64,000 nucleotides of DNA. It comes from Salvia splendens. Its lineage: Eukaryota > Streptophyta > Magnoliopsida > Lamiales > Lamiaceae. Below, one piece after another: positions 10,912-23,296 of this stretch; position 1 is the stretch's first letter; the number at the start of each line of letters is the position of its first letter. A program made the position numbers and the translations under genes. The DNA lies in NCBI RefSeq assembly GCF_004379255.2, contig NC_056033.1, positions 4,444,172 through 4,508,171 of the forward strand, given 5' to 3'. The notes below the pieces were generated by a model that saw nothing but the letters and a program-made list of their open reading frames with translations, did no database searches and was not told the origin of the DNA.

Positions 10912-13299
10912 ATGGTGGATTTATTTGCATGGCTAGCTTCCTTCTTTCTCGTCATAGGTATAATCGGTGCTGTACTTTTCCAGGTAATTTTCAGTGTACC
11001 CTATACTTTTCTGTATGCTAATTTCAATTTTATTTACTTCACTCCACCTCTTTATGCATTTTATTATGACTAGCTTATGTTTCACGTTCATATGGGAACG
11101 CAATTCTTCTTTCCCTTTCCTCTCATTTGATTTTTTTGGATCGAAAATAGTAGTGGCAATCTTTTAACTTGACATGGAATTGAAGCAAGATAGAATTGAT
11201 AGGGCTGAGATACCAATTAACCGTCAGACTGTCAGTGGGGAAAAGTGATGCATTGGGGAAAGACTGTAGTGTTAGTTAATGAACGATGGAGTGAAATTAT
11301 TTGGGCATATGGAAAATTGAAAATTTCAAGAATATGGAATCTATCACAGCGATTACCGAGGTCTATTTTATTACTATTTGGTTTTGATTTCTAGTTGAGA
11401 ACATTAAAAAATGTGTTCTGGTAGCTGTATTTGTTGTAAATTACTAAAAGTAGAAACTTTGAGGATGGCTATGCACAGTGTTATTGATGTTCATGATTCC
11501 ATGGAGGAATTAACAGATGATGGACAAATGCAGCTAGGAAAGATGATAAACAAATTGTGGTACAGTTTTTGAACTATAATGCATTGGTGTTTTTTGGATG
11601 AGCTATAACGATGGTGAAGTTCCGTAAGTGATCAGTGTGAGATCTTGCACAAAACAGAGAAAAGACAATGTTAGTTTTAGAGCCTCATGGTGTGTGTACT
11701 GAGTCTGGTCCTGAAGATAAAAGCTTTGTACACGCCCCATCTCTTTTTATGCATAAGCTGCTGTGTAAGATACATATTTGCTATGTGAAAATCGTGTAAA
11801 GAGAGTGACTAATTTTACATTTTACTGCCCGATATATATGGGGCTGATGCAGTGAAGTGTTCATGTCCTGAGCAGAATCTATGATATCAACTGGAGAAGC
11901 TGAGAATTGATGCTATCTTATTTATCTGCCTTGCTCTAGAACTTACAATTTTCTTGTTAATGTGGTCTATCTCTTCCTTTCCTTTGCATTATTGGGAAAA
12001 TGATGCCTAAAATGTTGTATTGCAGCTAATGTGCTTGGCCGACCTTGAGTTTGATTATATCAACCCATATGATTCAGCATCCCGAGTAAATAAGGCTGTT
12101 TTGCCAGAGTTCATTGCAGAAGGAGTTTTGTGCCTTCTCCTTCTTATTACAGGGCATTGGGCTATGTGTTTGCTCGGCCTTCCATATGCATATTACAATG
12201 TAACAATGTGAGTTTCTGTTCCAGTTGCATTGTCTACGATGGTGAATGTTTCTCTGCGAGTGAAACTGTTGATAAGAATTAGCTTTTGCACTGTTGATAA
12301 GAGTGAAAATTTTGCTAAGGTGTATGAAGTGGTGGAGATCCAGAGAACTCTTTTTTAAAACTTACTTCTCTGAGAATATCCTCATATTTTTATATAGAAA
12401 CTGATACGTGGAATCAAACATTGTATAAGTAGATTCAGATTAGTCGTACTTGCAATGGGATAGTTAAAACTGGAACGAATTGATAATAAAAAGGTGTATC
12501 CACACTGGTTTTATCAAACAATCCGGTACTAATTTTCTGTTGGGTACTTCAAAATATATAGTTTAGATAAGTATCGACCAAGAGTGCACTGTGTATCAGC
12601 AGTATGGTTTAATTTCTTAAAAGTTTACATAATTTGGATCTTTTCGAAATTACTTCACACTTCTACTTATACAACATCTTGGTTACTGGAGTTAACGAAT
12701 CGCTGATTAATTCGGCAATGAGATGATTACAAAGTGAGCCATTTTTTATCCTGTGAGTTTCAATTGTTAAAGATTGTCTCCAACAGCATGAACTGACAGC
12801 CAGTTGCCTCCTTCATGGTCAAGGCATGATTTTTCCTGTTAGCACACTTGAAACTGATTCATTTACATATTACCTTGAAAAACATCTTTTGTTAGCACTA
12901 TATTAATGGGGTCCACAAGAAGTTCATGTCCATTAATATCTTTTACCCTTTATATACACAATTGAATGTGCATTACTTGCAACTAATTTAACTGCTTGTT
13001 TGTTAGCTTTTCATTTTTCTGTGAAGTTAGTAGCTGACTGGTATCCACTTAAAATTAGATATACTCGGCGGCAGCACTTTCTGGATGTAACTGAGATATT
13101 CAACCAGCTTCATTGGGAGAAGAAGGTGAGATTTATCAAGCTTAGTTACCTGATCATCTTTCTGGCATTGACGATATTCTGGTAAGCATATATGAAATTT
13201 TGCTTAAAAGATGAGCTAGTTCTGGGCGCTTCTTCCTTTTCTGGCTTCTAAAAAGTGGCGTTTTGTTTCAGGATGATTTGGAGCATTGTAGATGAATGA
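10912..13299 (+). CDS. CNIH: Cornichon family protein (ER export cargo receptor)
   Basis: A small membrane protein of the Erv14/cornichon family, which loads membrane cargo into COPII vesicles at the ER. Exons are 10912-10983, 12026-12207, 13059-13181 and 13272-13299. They total 405 nt, in frame, giving 134 aa, the usual family length. The sequence starts MVDLFAWLASFFLVIGIIGAV (first membrane segment). The family signature follows: LADLEFDYINPYDSASRVNK, then a hydrophobic segment with LCLLLLITGHW. Then come YTRRQHFLDVTEIF and EKKVRFIKL, and a last hydrophobic segment, IIFLALTIFWMIWSIVDE. Exon 2 ends with a split codon (AT|A) chosen by phase. Intron 1 is about 1 kb and holds no obvious insertion. 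Which of the plant cornichon paralogues it matches is not determined. Confidence 0.9.
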
Positions 13300-14194
13300 T
13301 CAATCTGAATTTGATGCTGCCATTAGTAAGCTTTTGTTTATTTTAATTCTTTGATGAGTCTTTCTATCCATCAGAATGTCTTACTTTATTCAGTTTACCC
13401 ATTGAACGCTGAGAAATATCACAATCTTTGAGGTAGAAGTAGAAGGCAAATGATTGCATACACTATTCTAATTCAGAGAGCTGGGTCTCTCTGATTTTAT
13501 TTGTACATGATTGAGGCAATATCACAAGCAACTGCCATGGAATCAGGAGAAAGACTAGGAAGTGAATAGTTGTAGATCTAATTTTAATGTGGAACACTTG
13601 CTCTTATGCAATAGGGACCGGAAGGAAATTTTGTTACTTTACAAAACTGTAAAAAGTGTCTCTGCTACATGTGTGAAGATTGCGTATAAGATTTATTAAA
13701 TCGCTGTTGGTTATTATTCAAGTGTAGACAAATTAGTTCTCCATGTCCAATGCCAGACTGATGCCTGAACATAGGGATATATTGTGCTCAATGACAGGAA
13801 TTCTTGAATTGTTGCTTTCATTAAAAGAAAAAAAGAAGCAAAGAACCACAAGGAAAAACCTGGCCAGTGATATTTGTGATCCATAACCTACGTTAACTTT
13901 GTTATGGAACAGCTACTTAAGAAGTAAACCTTATGCAGCATTTTAGATTTCATGTTACTCCACTAATAGGGGAATAGAAATCCTAAAACTATGTGTCTGT
14001 GTTGGTTATATTAGCTATACATTTTTTAAAGTGTTCTGACACAAGCAAAATCATTCGTTAGTTATTTGTTATAATCAAGTGATATTGCTTACTTGATTGA
14101 AGTGTTTAAATCCTCTATGTTATGACATATGTATGACCTCAAGAGGCTTGCGGATGTAGTTTGTTCATGTTGGCGCATTTTATTATATCCTTTA
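13300..14194. other. Intergenic DNA downstream of cornichon
   Basis: The probable 3' UTR followed by AT-rich sequence. No ORF, repeat family or RNA gene was recognised. Confidence 0.4.
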
Positions 14195-15804
14195 GGCCAC
14201 CCGCAATGGGGCGCCCGATGGCGTCCATCGTCCTCGGGCGCGGACAATGCCCACATTGTGGGTGGCCGCCATCGTCCGCGGCCGATGCATAGGGCGCGCC
14301 CTATGTCGCGGAAGATGACCTATCGTCCGCACCATCGTCCGCGCCATTGTGGGCTCGGCGGACGATGGCGCGGACGATAGGCCATCGTCCGCGCCATCGG
14401 GTGCCCCATTGCGGGATCGGCGGATGATGGCCGCGGACAATGATACTCGTTTTTGATTTTTTGTATAAATACCCCTACCCCACCTTCATTTGTAACGTTT
14501 CATTTCATGATTTCACTCTCGAAACTCACATTTTTATTATTACTACGAAATGGATTCAAGTCCCAAGAGTCCGATGTTTGGGGAGGCGCGTTGGCCGGGT
14601 ACAGAACCCGACGATTATCGACCGTTCGACGCAAACATGCAGTACGATCCCGAATTCAGCACGGAATCGTACGGTTTGGATGACATAGAGCCGTCTCCAA
14701 ACCGACCCGTCGCGCCCTCCCGCCGCTCCGCCGCCGCCAAAAAGAAGTGGAACCGGCAACGCGCGTACAAGTTGCCACCTCCGTGAACTTGTGAGGAGTA
14801 CGCCCTCGGCCGTACGAACTACCAGCCGGATGAAACCCTCGTATTGGCGAGGTGTTGGGTGGATATATCAGAGGACCCGATATTCGCGAACAACCAGAAG
14901 CATGTGGTGTACTGGGAGCGCATCGCCGAGCGCTACAATGCGGCAAAGCCGCCGAGCGCGTACAAGCGCCAACGGGAGCAGCTCCGCAAGCGCTGAGACC
15001 AGGTGAAGAAGCAAATCAACCTGTTCTCGTCGGAGTATGAGAAGTGCGCGAGGGCGCAGGGGAGCGGCGAGAGCTTGAGCGACGTGCGCTCCAAAGCACT
15101 GATGTCGTTCCAGTCCTTGTACGGCGAGTTCAAGCATGAGGTCATCTGGGCGCTCTTGAGGGACAAGCAGAAGTTCCAAGGCGGGATTCTGCACACCGGG
15201 GCGACAAAGAGGACGAAGACCACCGAAGCTGGTGGTTACACGAGTAGCGAAAGCGGAACTCGTCCGGTGGACCTCAACCGGACGTACGAGGACATTGAGA
15301 GTTCCAGCACACCGATGTCCTCCCTGCGTGTCAAGGCTGCGAAGGCCAAGGGGAAGGCGGCGACGACATCATCCTCGACCACCGCCGCCCCATTGCCGAT
15401 CCCGGTCCCGCTCCCGACCCCGAACCCGACGGCCGCCGCGTACGAGCAGTTGGCAACAGCCTCGATGACGAAGACGTTGTTGCAACGCACAAAATGCTCA
15501 AGAAGTGCACGGACCCCGCCTAAGTCGAATATCTCCGGGAGTTGATCGATGAGCTGCCCCGAAAGTTGGGAATTGCGTAGATTAGCCAACTCGAATCGTG
15601 TAACTTTTGTTTAATGAATGCAATCTTCGCCGGTTTTTAGTTAATCGTTGTGTTTTTAAATTTAGTTTGCATTACATATTTGAAAACATTTAAATTAATT
15701 AACAAAACAATAATATAAAATATAGGGCGCCACATTGCAGGTAGGGGGTAGGATGATAAAACTGATGACGTGGCGCGCCTTAGGACGCCCCATTGCTAAT
15801 GGCC
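14195..15804 (+). mobile_element. PIF/Harbinger element carrying only ORF1
   Basis: Ends GGCCACCCGCAATGGGGCG... and (reverse) GGCCATTAGCAATGGGGCG... form imperfect terminal inverted repeats. They are flanked by the 3-bp direct repeat TTA (14192-14194, 15805-15807). A TTA/TAA duplication is the hallmark of PIF/Harbinger. The ends are GC-rich and the left one folds on itself with ATCGTCCGCG-type repeats. The interior carries a decayed Myb-like ORF1 and no transposase. Confidence 0.85.
14550..15580 (+). pseudogene. Decayed Harbinger ORF1 (Myb/SANT-like, NAM-associated) protein
   Basis: The reading starts MDSSPKSPMFGEARWPG at 14550. It runs in one frame through two in-frame TGA codons (14784-14786 and the codon before GACCAGGTGAAG near 14996). 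Both sit where relatives have tryptophan (PPW and KRW contexts). Recognisable blocks are LARCWVDISEDPIFANNQ, YWERIAERYN and FQSLYGEFKHEVIW, then a basic serine/threonine-rich region. Near 15475 the frame shifts; the conserved end EYLRELIDELPRKLGIA then reads in another frame to TAG at 15578. ORF1 proteins of this group bind DNA and assist the transposase. This copy is non-functional. Confidence 0.8.
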
Positions 15805-15807
15805 TTA

Positions 15808-17190
15808 GTGCTGAAACTGGGAAATTGTCAATACCTCGCGCCGCAAGTATTGAATAACTGCCTGCTTTCCAGTCGAAATGTTTTAATCGTCGTCATCATC
15901 ATCATCATTGTGGAATTCAGTTACCGGTCACCCTCAGCTTCTAACTTGATGTCGCTTTTTTTATTTTTATAATTGTTATAGCAAAAGAAGGCGATCGAGG
16001 TGTCATGAAGATGGCATCCGGTATACACTTGTATTCGTTCGTATTGTTTATAACATTCCACCTGTACTCAGCTTCTAGTCACTACTCACTGTTTTTATCA
16101 TTAGCTGCACAACGACAACATTGATCTCGTGTCGACACTAATTAAAAATCTTGGTTTTGTTGGGACATGAATGTCATGACTTTGCAGGTTTGCGAATTTG
16201 GCTACAAAATGGAGTTATTATACTCACATAGGGTTGCTCCATGCCATTCAAGTTACAGTAGTAATGTAAGTCTGACATTTAAAAAATGTTTTCTGAAAGT
16301 CTTCCTTGTTGAATTTTGGTGTTTTTGGTTGAGTAAAATATGTCCTTGATTGAACTGATGCATCAGTGGTATTATTTTTATGGTAGCTTGCAATATTATT
16401 ATGATGTTACATTAGAAAATTTAATACTAATTTGTTTAAAATATAGTAGTAGTAATAGATTGAGTATGGAGTAAGAGTCGACAGCTGACGGCAGAATCAT
16501 AATTTTAGTTTCACATTTAAGCAATAATATAGTTTGATCATCCGTCTAACTAATACTCTTTATGTCCCAACTTATGAGTCTCGATTTAAGTATAATGAGC
16601 TAGTAGAATATGAGACTCTTATGAGTCTCGATTTAAGTATAATGAGCTAGTAGAATATGAGGCCCCCTCATAAAACATAATAAAAGTAAACCAAAACTTT
16701 TAAGTTGGGACAGAGAGTATGTAATTACGTGTTAGTGAAGATGGTGGTTTCTAAATAGACATATTAAAAACAATCATATATATTTAATTTTGGATCATCT
16801 ATTGCGTAATAGAATTACATCACTTAACATGTGTGTTAGTAATGTGACTGGTACACACGTAGTATACACGTCGTTTAATTATATTAAACTAAAAGAAGCC
16901 ACGAATTTTCTTTTCCAACTTGATGAAACTTGGTCGTCGTTGCTATATTCTTCTTTCTATTTTGATTGTCTTTTTTGAAACGTCATATACATGAGATAAG
17001 GTAGAAACATCTATCAATCAATTTACCTATGAAAAAAATTGTAAGCGACCAAAATAATATAATTCCGAAACTTATATAGACTAATAATGCATGGTTATAT
17101 GACCGGAACTTGTAGGGCTATGAGCTCAATTTACTAATTTAGAATAATGATTTTATCATATTAGCATGATTGTGATTACGCATGCACAAA
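15808..17190. other. Intergenic DNA with one short MITE
   Basis: AT-rich sequence. It includes a CATCAT run near 15893-15907 and the MITE at 16553-16720, listed separately. No coding feature was recognised. Confidence 0.4.
16553..16720. mobile_element. Stowaway-like MITE with internal 47-bp duplication
   Basis: It begins TACTCTTTATGTCCCAACTT and ends with the near reverse complement AAGTTGGGACAGAGAGTA. The segment ATGAGTCTCGATTTAAGT... occurs twice, 47 bp apart (16574 and 16621). Confidence 0.6.
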
Positions 17191-17446
17191 CCTAACCGGA
17201 TCGGCGGTTAACCGCCAGTTCCGAACCGCCGGTTCATAAACCGGAACTGGAACCGGCGCGGCGGTTTCGAACCGCCGGACGGTTCGGCAGTTCACACGGT
17301 GCGGTTCAGATTCAACGAAATGCGAAACCGGAACCGCCGGTTCAACCGAAATTTAAAAGAATATATATTTTTTATTTATAATTATATTTAAAAATAATTT
17401 TTACAAATAAATGAATACAATAAATTCATAATAGCTCATATATATT

Positions 17447-17753
17447 TGATGGGCTTGCGAATTTATGAAACCATTCTAGGTTGTTTCTCTTTTATAGAGA
17501 CATCCTTGAATATTTTTTGTTTCACTTTCAATGTGGGACAAAATATGTTGAAGTTTCTTTTATAACTACATGTTTAGATCATTCATTCATCTTTTTCAAT
17601 GTGGGATACAAAACTTTCTTTTGTTTTCTACTGTTCTTTATTTTTTACTACATTTTATTATTCACTAACTTTATCTTTATTTTTGTTATGATTCTTTTTC
17701 TAAGACAAATTTATAGATAATAATAGCATCAACTAGAATAGTTTAATTAAATT
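17447..17753. repeat. First copy of a ~306-bp tandem duplication inside the hAT-like element
   Basis: The block starting TTTGATGGGCTTGCGAATTT at 17447 recurs at 17753. The second copy is split by the Mutator-like element and resumes at 19645, running to about 19827. Both copies share the text from TTTGATGGGCTTGCG through CAAATTTATAGATAATAATA. Confidence 0.85.
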
Positions 17754-17889
17754 TGATGGGCTTGCGAATTTATGAAACCATTCTAGGTTGTTTCTCTTTT
17801 ATAGAGACATCCATAAATATTTTTTATTTCACTTTCAACGTGGGACAAAATATGTTGAAGTTTCTTTTATAACTACATGTTTAGATCAT

Positions 17890-19644
17890 GAGTGAACTAC
17901 ATAAACCATCCCTGACGTTTCCATTTGTTTCACTCCAGGCCCCTGACGTTTAAAAATATCGCCACAAGTCTCTGGCGTTTAACATAATCACATATCGTAT
18001 ATTTGTAGTCATTTTTCAGACCAAAATACCCTTATGACTTGCAGGGTATTACAGGCATTTCAGATATCGCAGGATTAAAAAAATACTACTCACTGCAGAC
18101 ATTGGGTCTGCACTGTCAACTCAAATTTTGCAGACATTAGGAAAGTAACTATATGACTATGATTGAATTGCCCCGTTGACCAACAAAGTGATAAAACTAT
18201 TAACTAGTGCAGGTGCAATATGTATTCTTCCACATATCAAATCAAGTACTATAATTTTTCTAGAATTAACTATTTATAGATAAATCTTAAAGGTGGGTTG
18301 ATCTTAAAAAATTAATAGTATAAATTTTAGGTAAATTCTTTTATATTTTATAAATTTTGAAAAATAGTCTTAAAAATCACCAATTATGAGACTGATGTCG
18401 ATTTCATCTTATAATTTAGACGACCCACACATATATATCACGGCTAGCTATGTATGTTCAAAATCTATCGAAAAGATTCTATTTGTATCAAGTTGGGAAA
18501 ATTGCATATTTTCAAAAGTTTATGATTTTTAATACCACTTCCAAAGTTCTTGAAAAATACCATATGTCCGCTCAAAATTCATACTAGTAAACTTTAAGAC
18601 CAAAATATTAATATCATAATATTAAATGGAAAATTTGAGATCCATGTTAATTTCTTTAACGAGAGATTTTGAATTAAATTTTTGCGTATTGTATAGTTGT
18701 CATGTTGCATGCAGTGATCTTGAATATATATCTACAGAGAGTAATATTTTTTTCTCTCTAATGTTTCAAAAAACTACTGCTACTAATATTATAATTTACT
18801 TATATGTAATTAACTTTTCATAAATAAATCTTAAATATTCACCATAAAATGTCAGTTGAGCCTATGTTTTATTTCTCTCATCAATGTAAAAATAAGAGAT
18901 CACCGTTCACCAATTAACTCGAAGGAAACAGTACTAGTATCTTAGATATTAAAAAATAGATTATTTAAATTTATTTCATTATGTTGGATTCGCGAGAAAA
19001 TAATATATTAATATTTACATTTAAGATGTCATATCGGAATATAATAAAATAATATATCTAATTGAATCATAACAAGTTGTAGCACTGGGAATTTTTAAAA
19101 GGTCAACTTACAATTTTAGTGACAAATTTTATATTGTTCATTAGTTTCAATTATTTGATCAGTGATTTGATGAATGAAAATGCTAGTTGGATCCCTAAAA
19201 ATAAATATTATAACTTGTATTGTGGTGATCCCAAATTTTTGTCCGCCACAAATTGAGCATTTATAATTCAAATATTCAACTTCGGGTTAATTTTGTTGGA
19301 ATCAAACGAAACATGAGAAGACTCAACTAATTTTGATGGTTCATTTTGTCCCACATTTTGTAGTAATTCAAAATACCAATTTGTGAACAATAAAATACAT
19401 AAAGTACCCACTTTCATTTAACCAACGTAATCACTGCCATCAACTTCAGACATCGCGTCAGCCGTCACTGCAGCTGACCGTGTGATATGTCCATAATGCC
19501 CTTTTAGGGCTGAAGGGTCTTTTAGTCCGAAAAAACATGATATGTGATTATGTTAAACGCCAGAGACTTGTGGCGATATTTTTAAACGTTTGGGCCTTGA
19601 GTGAAACAAAGGGAAACGTCAGGGATGGTTTATGTAGTTCACTC
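17890..19644. mobile_element. Non-autonomous Mutator-like element (MULE)
   Basis: The 1755-bp insert has inverted ends of about 108 bp starting GAGTGAACTACATAAACCAT on both strands and matching almost completely through TTTAACATAATCACATAT. It is flanked by the 9-bp direct repeat TTAGATCAT (17881-17889 and 19645-19653). Long inverted repeats with a 9-bp duplication are diagnostic of Mutator-like elements. The interior (18020-19510) is AT-rich with no recognisable transposase or captured gene. Confidence 0.93.
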
Positions 19645-21018
19645 TTAGATCATTCATTCCTCTTTTTCCAATGTGAGATACAAAACTTTCTTTTGTTTTA
19701 TACTTTACTTTATTTTTTACTACATTTTATTATTCACTAACTTTATCTTTATTTTTGTTATGATTCTTTTTCAAGACAAATTTATAGATAATAATATCAT
19801 CAACTGGAATAGTTTAATTAAATTTGAATGTTGCATGTTGCTAATAAGTTGTATATTTATAGGATGTGGACGTGTTCAAATAATTGGATTTAAATGTAAG
19901 TATGTTGCTAATTTTTCTCAATATATTGATTAAAATGAGAAAAAACAACAATTAATATAATTGGTATAATAATGATAAAAATAGATAACTAAAGAATGAT
20001 TTGTTTAGTGGTATAATATAGTTTATATATTAGTAGTAGACTAATAGTATGATTTTGTATAATAGTTGTTATTCTAATAGATGTAGTATAATTTATATAA
20101 ATAAAATTATTATTTGTGAATATATTCTTGATAGATAAGAATAAACACTTATTGAGTAATATGATTTGCATATAGATACATAATTATTCATATTATAGTT
20201 ATCGCTAGATTAATACAATTTGTATAATAATTATTCTCTTACTGTGTATAATGGTATTTATTAGTTAACATACACATAAACTTATACACAAACAAATCGA
20301 TAATGATAAAGAATTAAATAATAATACTTTATTTAATTATATTTGTTGTTAAGTTATAATAATAGAAGATAGTCAAGATATAAACTAATATAAACAAAGA
20401 TGATGGAGATGTATCATGTAGTTATAAATAAGGAGTTTTATCCCACATTGAAAGAAAGAGTAACACATCCAAGAACATGTACCTATAAAAGAGAATCATC
20501 CAATGCACTCTCTTTTCAACACAAAGGCTCAAGTCCATCATTAAGTGTAAATTGTAACTTATAAGTTGTGACTTGTAGTCTCGTTGAAATAAACACTAAA
20601 ACGAGACGAAGAAGAAGAAAAAAAAAATTACGAACTGCCGAACCGGCGGTTTCGGCCAAAAACCGGCGATTTTGAACCTCCGCCGGAACCGGAACCGCCG
20701 GGGACCTTGGCGGGCCGGTTCAGGTTCAAGGAAATCTTGAACCGTGAACCGCCGGTTCCGGTTCGGGGATCCAAATGGAGTCAAAAGGTCGATCGACTTC
20801 ACTGTCAGCCTATAGAAGGTATAAAACTCTATTAAATTCGGTCTTTGGAGCTGTCTCTGATACCATGGGGCAACAACTCCTTCCAAACCTTTGGGTTGAG
20901 GTTCATTTTCTTTCTTCATCTGTCATCCATTGTCAGCAACGGTCGATGCATTGCCTCCGTCTTTCTACACTGGCGACCACCTTTTTCACTGTGTCATACT
21001 CACAAGTTTCCTATTTTA

Positions 21019-21859
21019 GAGCATCCCCATCGGTGCTTGTGGGGAAGGACGGTTTCCGTGCCGTCGGCGCGGCACCCCCCTGTCCGCCGTTGTGCTCTTG
21101 CCGACGGCACGGCGCTGCTCGATGTATCGAGCACGTCCGTGCCGCTGAGCAAGGCGACGTGGCGTGTTTCTATTCGCCAACGGGTTAGCGCATTTTCTAT
21201 TTTAAAAAATCGAAAATAACACCAAAAATAAAAAAAAAATATTTTCGGATTCCCAAAAATATAGCCGTTTTATTACCATTTTTTGGAATTTATTTTAAAT
21301 TTTTTAATCCCAAAATCATCTATAAACACACACATTCATCATCCATTTTTCACATCAAATTATCTCTTATTCATATTTTTTCATACAACTCATCTATATC
21401 TCCCTCTTTCACTCAAACCCTCTCCAAATCCAAAACCCACATTGAGCTACAAGAAGATATAATCAAACACATTTGGGCGAAATTCGGCAACGAATAGTGG
21501 GTTTTTTTTAATTTTATTAATTTAATTATGTAAATTTTAATTTTTATGATTTAAATTATGTAATTTTTTTTTTTAGACTTTAATTATGAAAATTTTAATT
21601 TTTAGGCTTTTAATTATGTAATTTTTAATTTTTTAGTAATTAGTAATAGTATTTTTGATATTTTTAATGCATTTTAATATTGTGTAAATGTTTTTATTTA
21701 AATTGAAATATAAAATGGTGGAACCCTTGAGCATGTCCTTGCGGAAAAGCATGGATGTGAGTGTTGTACTCTTGGAGAAAAGCATAGAGTAAAAAAGTAA
21801 TAAATATAGGTCCGAGCTCACATCCATGCTCTTTGACAACAACATGAATGAGAATGCTC
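21019..21859. mobile_element. PIF/Harbinger deletion derivative
   Basis: Ends GAGCATCCCC... and ...GAATGCTC are flanked by TTA on both sides (21016-21018, 21860-21862). The interior matches parts of the transposase-bearing element at 24441-26504: the AT-rich leader, a remnant of its ORF end (GAGCTACAAGAAGA...TTTGGGCGAAATTCGG near 21442-21490), and the TTAATTATGTAATTTTTAAT repeats. The 841 bp therefore look like an internally deleted copy. Confidence 0.88.
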
Positions 21860-22100
21860 TTAAATACATCTTTGAAAATATGATATTTCCTTTTTTAAAT
21901 ACACCTTTGAAAATATGATAAAAATATTTAGTCTAACTCATTTATCTTCCCGTTGTAATATTTTGACAAAGAGCGGGATGCTCTTAAATACATCTTTGAA
22001 AATATGATATTTCCTTTTTAAATACACCTTTGAAAATATTTTAAAAATATTTAGTCTAACTCATTTATCTTTCCGTTGTAATATTTTGACAAAGAGCATT
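21855..22100. repeat. 123-bp tandem duplication abutting a Harbinger end
   Basis: Two copies of a 123-bp unit start ATGCTCTTAAATACATC at 21855 and 21978. The unit includes the last bases of the inverted repeat of the element at 21019-21859. Confidence 0.85.
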
Positions 22101-22586
22101 TTTGAATTTCATGTTTCTAGATATTGTCATATCACTTTAGAAGGAAGACAATTTCCTTGACTTAAACATACCTGTTTTTATTAGTCTGTGTTTGAAATGC
22201 TCTTAAGTTTGAATTTTCATCAACGATTTGTTCGTCTTATTCTTCAGATACATAAAATAATAATCTCTTTATTATTCTAGAACCGTCACGTGCAAGCTTG
22301 TTTTAGGTTATTTTTAAGTGCTATTTTTAGCATAAAATTGATTTAGAGTTTAGGGCATATATTGCAAAATTAATTGGTGTATGAATAGCAAATGATTTGT
22401 CACAGTTTAATTTTCCAAGCTAAATTGTTATAAATTGTAAAACTTTAAAATTAGTGGTTCTAGTATATACCTGAACAATCCATTAGTGTGCAGCACTAAA
22501 CAATAAAAAATGAAAAAAAAATAAAAACCACGAAATTTGGTAGGTGTATAAATGTATACATGAATTAGATAAAACAGCTGCCATTA
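22101..22586. other. AT-rich intergenic DNA
   Basis: No gene, RNA or repeat family was recognised. Confidence 0.35.
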
Positions 22587-23296
22587 GAGTATCCACTATG
22601 GGATAGCCACAGCTATAGCTCCCGCCGGGGCGATCTCGGGGTGGTCTCGGGGCTATTAGGGTATCCACTATAAAGCGGACGTCCACAATAGCCCCGCCCC
22701 CTTTTTTGTCCACAGTCCTAGTTTTTTTGTCTGCGCCCAAAAAAAGGTTTCCTCCATTATAGGCGGACACTTTCAATAGCCCCGAAATTCCTTCTTCCTT
22801 CTCCCTTCCTCTCTCAAAAAATGTCGAAAATTATTTAAAAAAATAAATATTCAAGGGGGCGGCCGGCTCCTTCTCCCTTCCTCTCTAAAAAAATGTCGAA
22901 AATTATATAAAAAAAAAAATTCAAGGGGGCAGCCAACGCGCCGACCGCCGCCCCACTATGGATAGCCCAGCTTAATCGACGCGTCCGACCTGGACCGGCG
23001 CGTCCTCGCGCCGACCGCCGCCCCACTATGGATAGCCCAGCTTAAATCTATAAACGCCTTGAATTTTTTTTTATATAATTTTCGACATTTTTTTAGAGAG
23101 GAAGGGAGAAGGAAGAAGGGAGGAGGAAGAAGGAAGAAAGAATTTTTTTATACACGTTTTTTGTTATAATTGCTTATAATTGGTTATAAAATTTCGTGGC
23201 TATTGGAAGTGTCCGCCTATAATGGCGGAAACCTTCTTTTTGGGCGTAAAAAAAACTGAGGCTGTGGACAAAAAAGACACCTTACAGTGGATACCC
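22587..23296. mobile_element. Harbinger-type MITE (22659-23296) nested beside a related fragment
   Basis: The inner element runs from GGGTATCCACTATAAAGCGG at 22659 to ...ACAGTGGATACCC at 23296. It has TTA duplications at 22656-22658 and 23297-23299. To its left, GAGTATCCACTATGGGATAGCC (22587, preceded by TTA) is the left end of a related older element. Inside, a CTTCTCCCTTCCTCTCT...ATGTCGAAAATTAT block occurs twice in direct order and once inverted (about 23070-23120). ACTATGGATAGCCCAGCTTAA occurs twice, showing further nesting or duplication. Confidence 0.75.

Larger units (their letters stand above)
17191..20768. mobile_element. Large non-autonomous DNA element with CCGGCGGTT-rich ends (hAT-like)
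   Basis: The outer ~150 bp at each side (17191-17350, 20625-20768) are packed with AACCGCCGG/CCGGCGGTT motifs in both orientations. The left end CCTAACCGGATCGGCGGTT resembles the reverse of the right end CCGAACCGGAACCGGCGGTT. The interior is AT-rich and contains no transposase. Clusters of short subterminal motifs are typical of hAT elements, but no 8-bp target duplication could be identified. The superfamily is therefore inferred. A Mutator-like element is nested inside. Confidence 0.5.

Noticed and set aside
13081..13134. GAGAAGAAG|GTGAG as a splice donor in cornichon exon 3
   Set aside because: Using it removes the conserved VRFIKL and the last membrane segment. Reading through to the donor at 13182 gives a full-length, in-frame protein.
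14129..14440. Open frames in the GC-rich left end of the Harbinger element
   Set aside because: They arise from ATCGTCCGCG repeats in both orientations, with no protein family resemblance.
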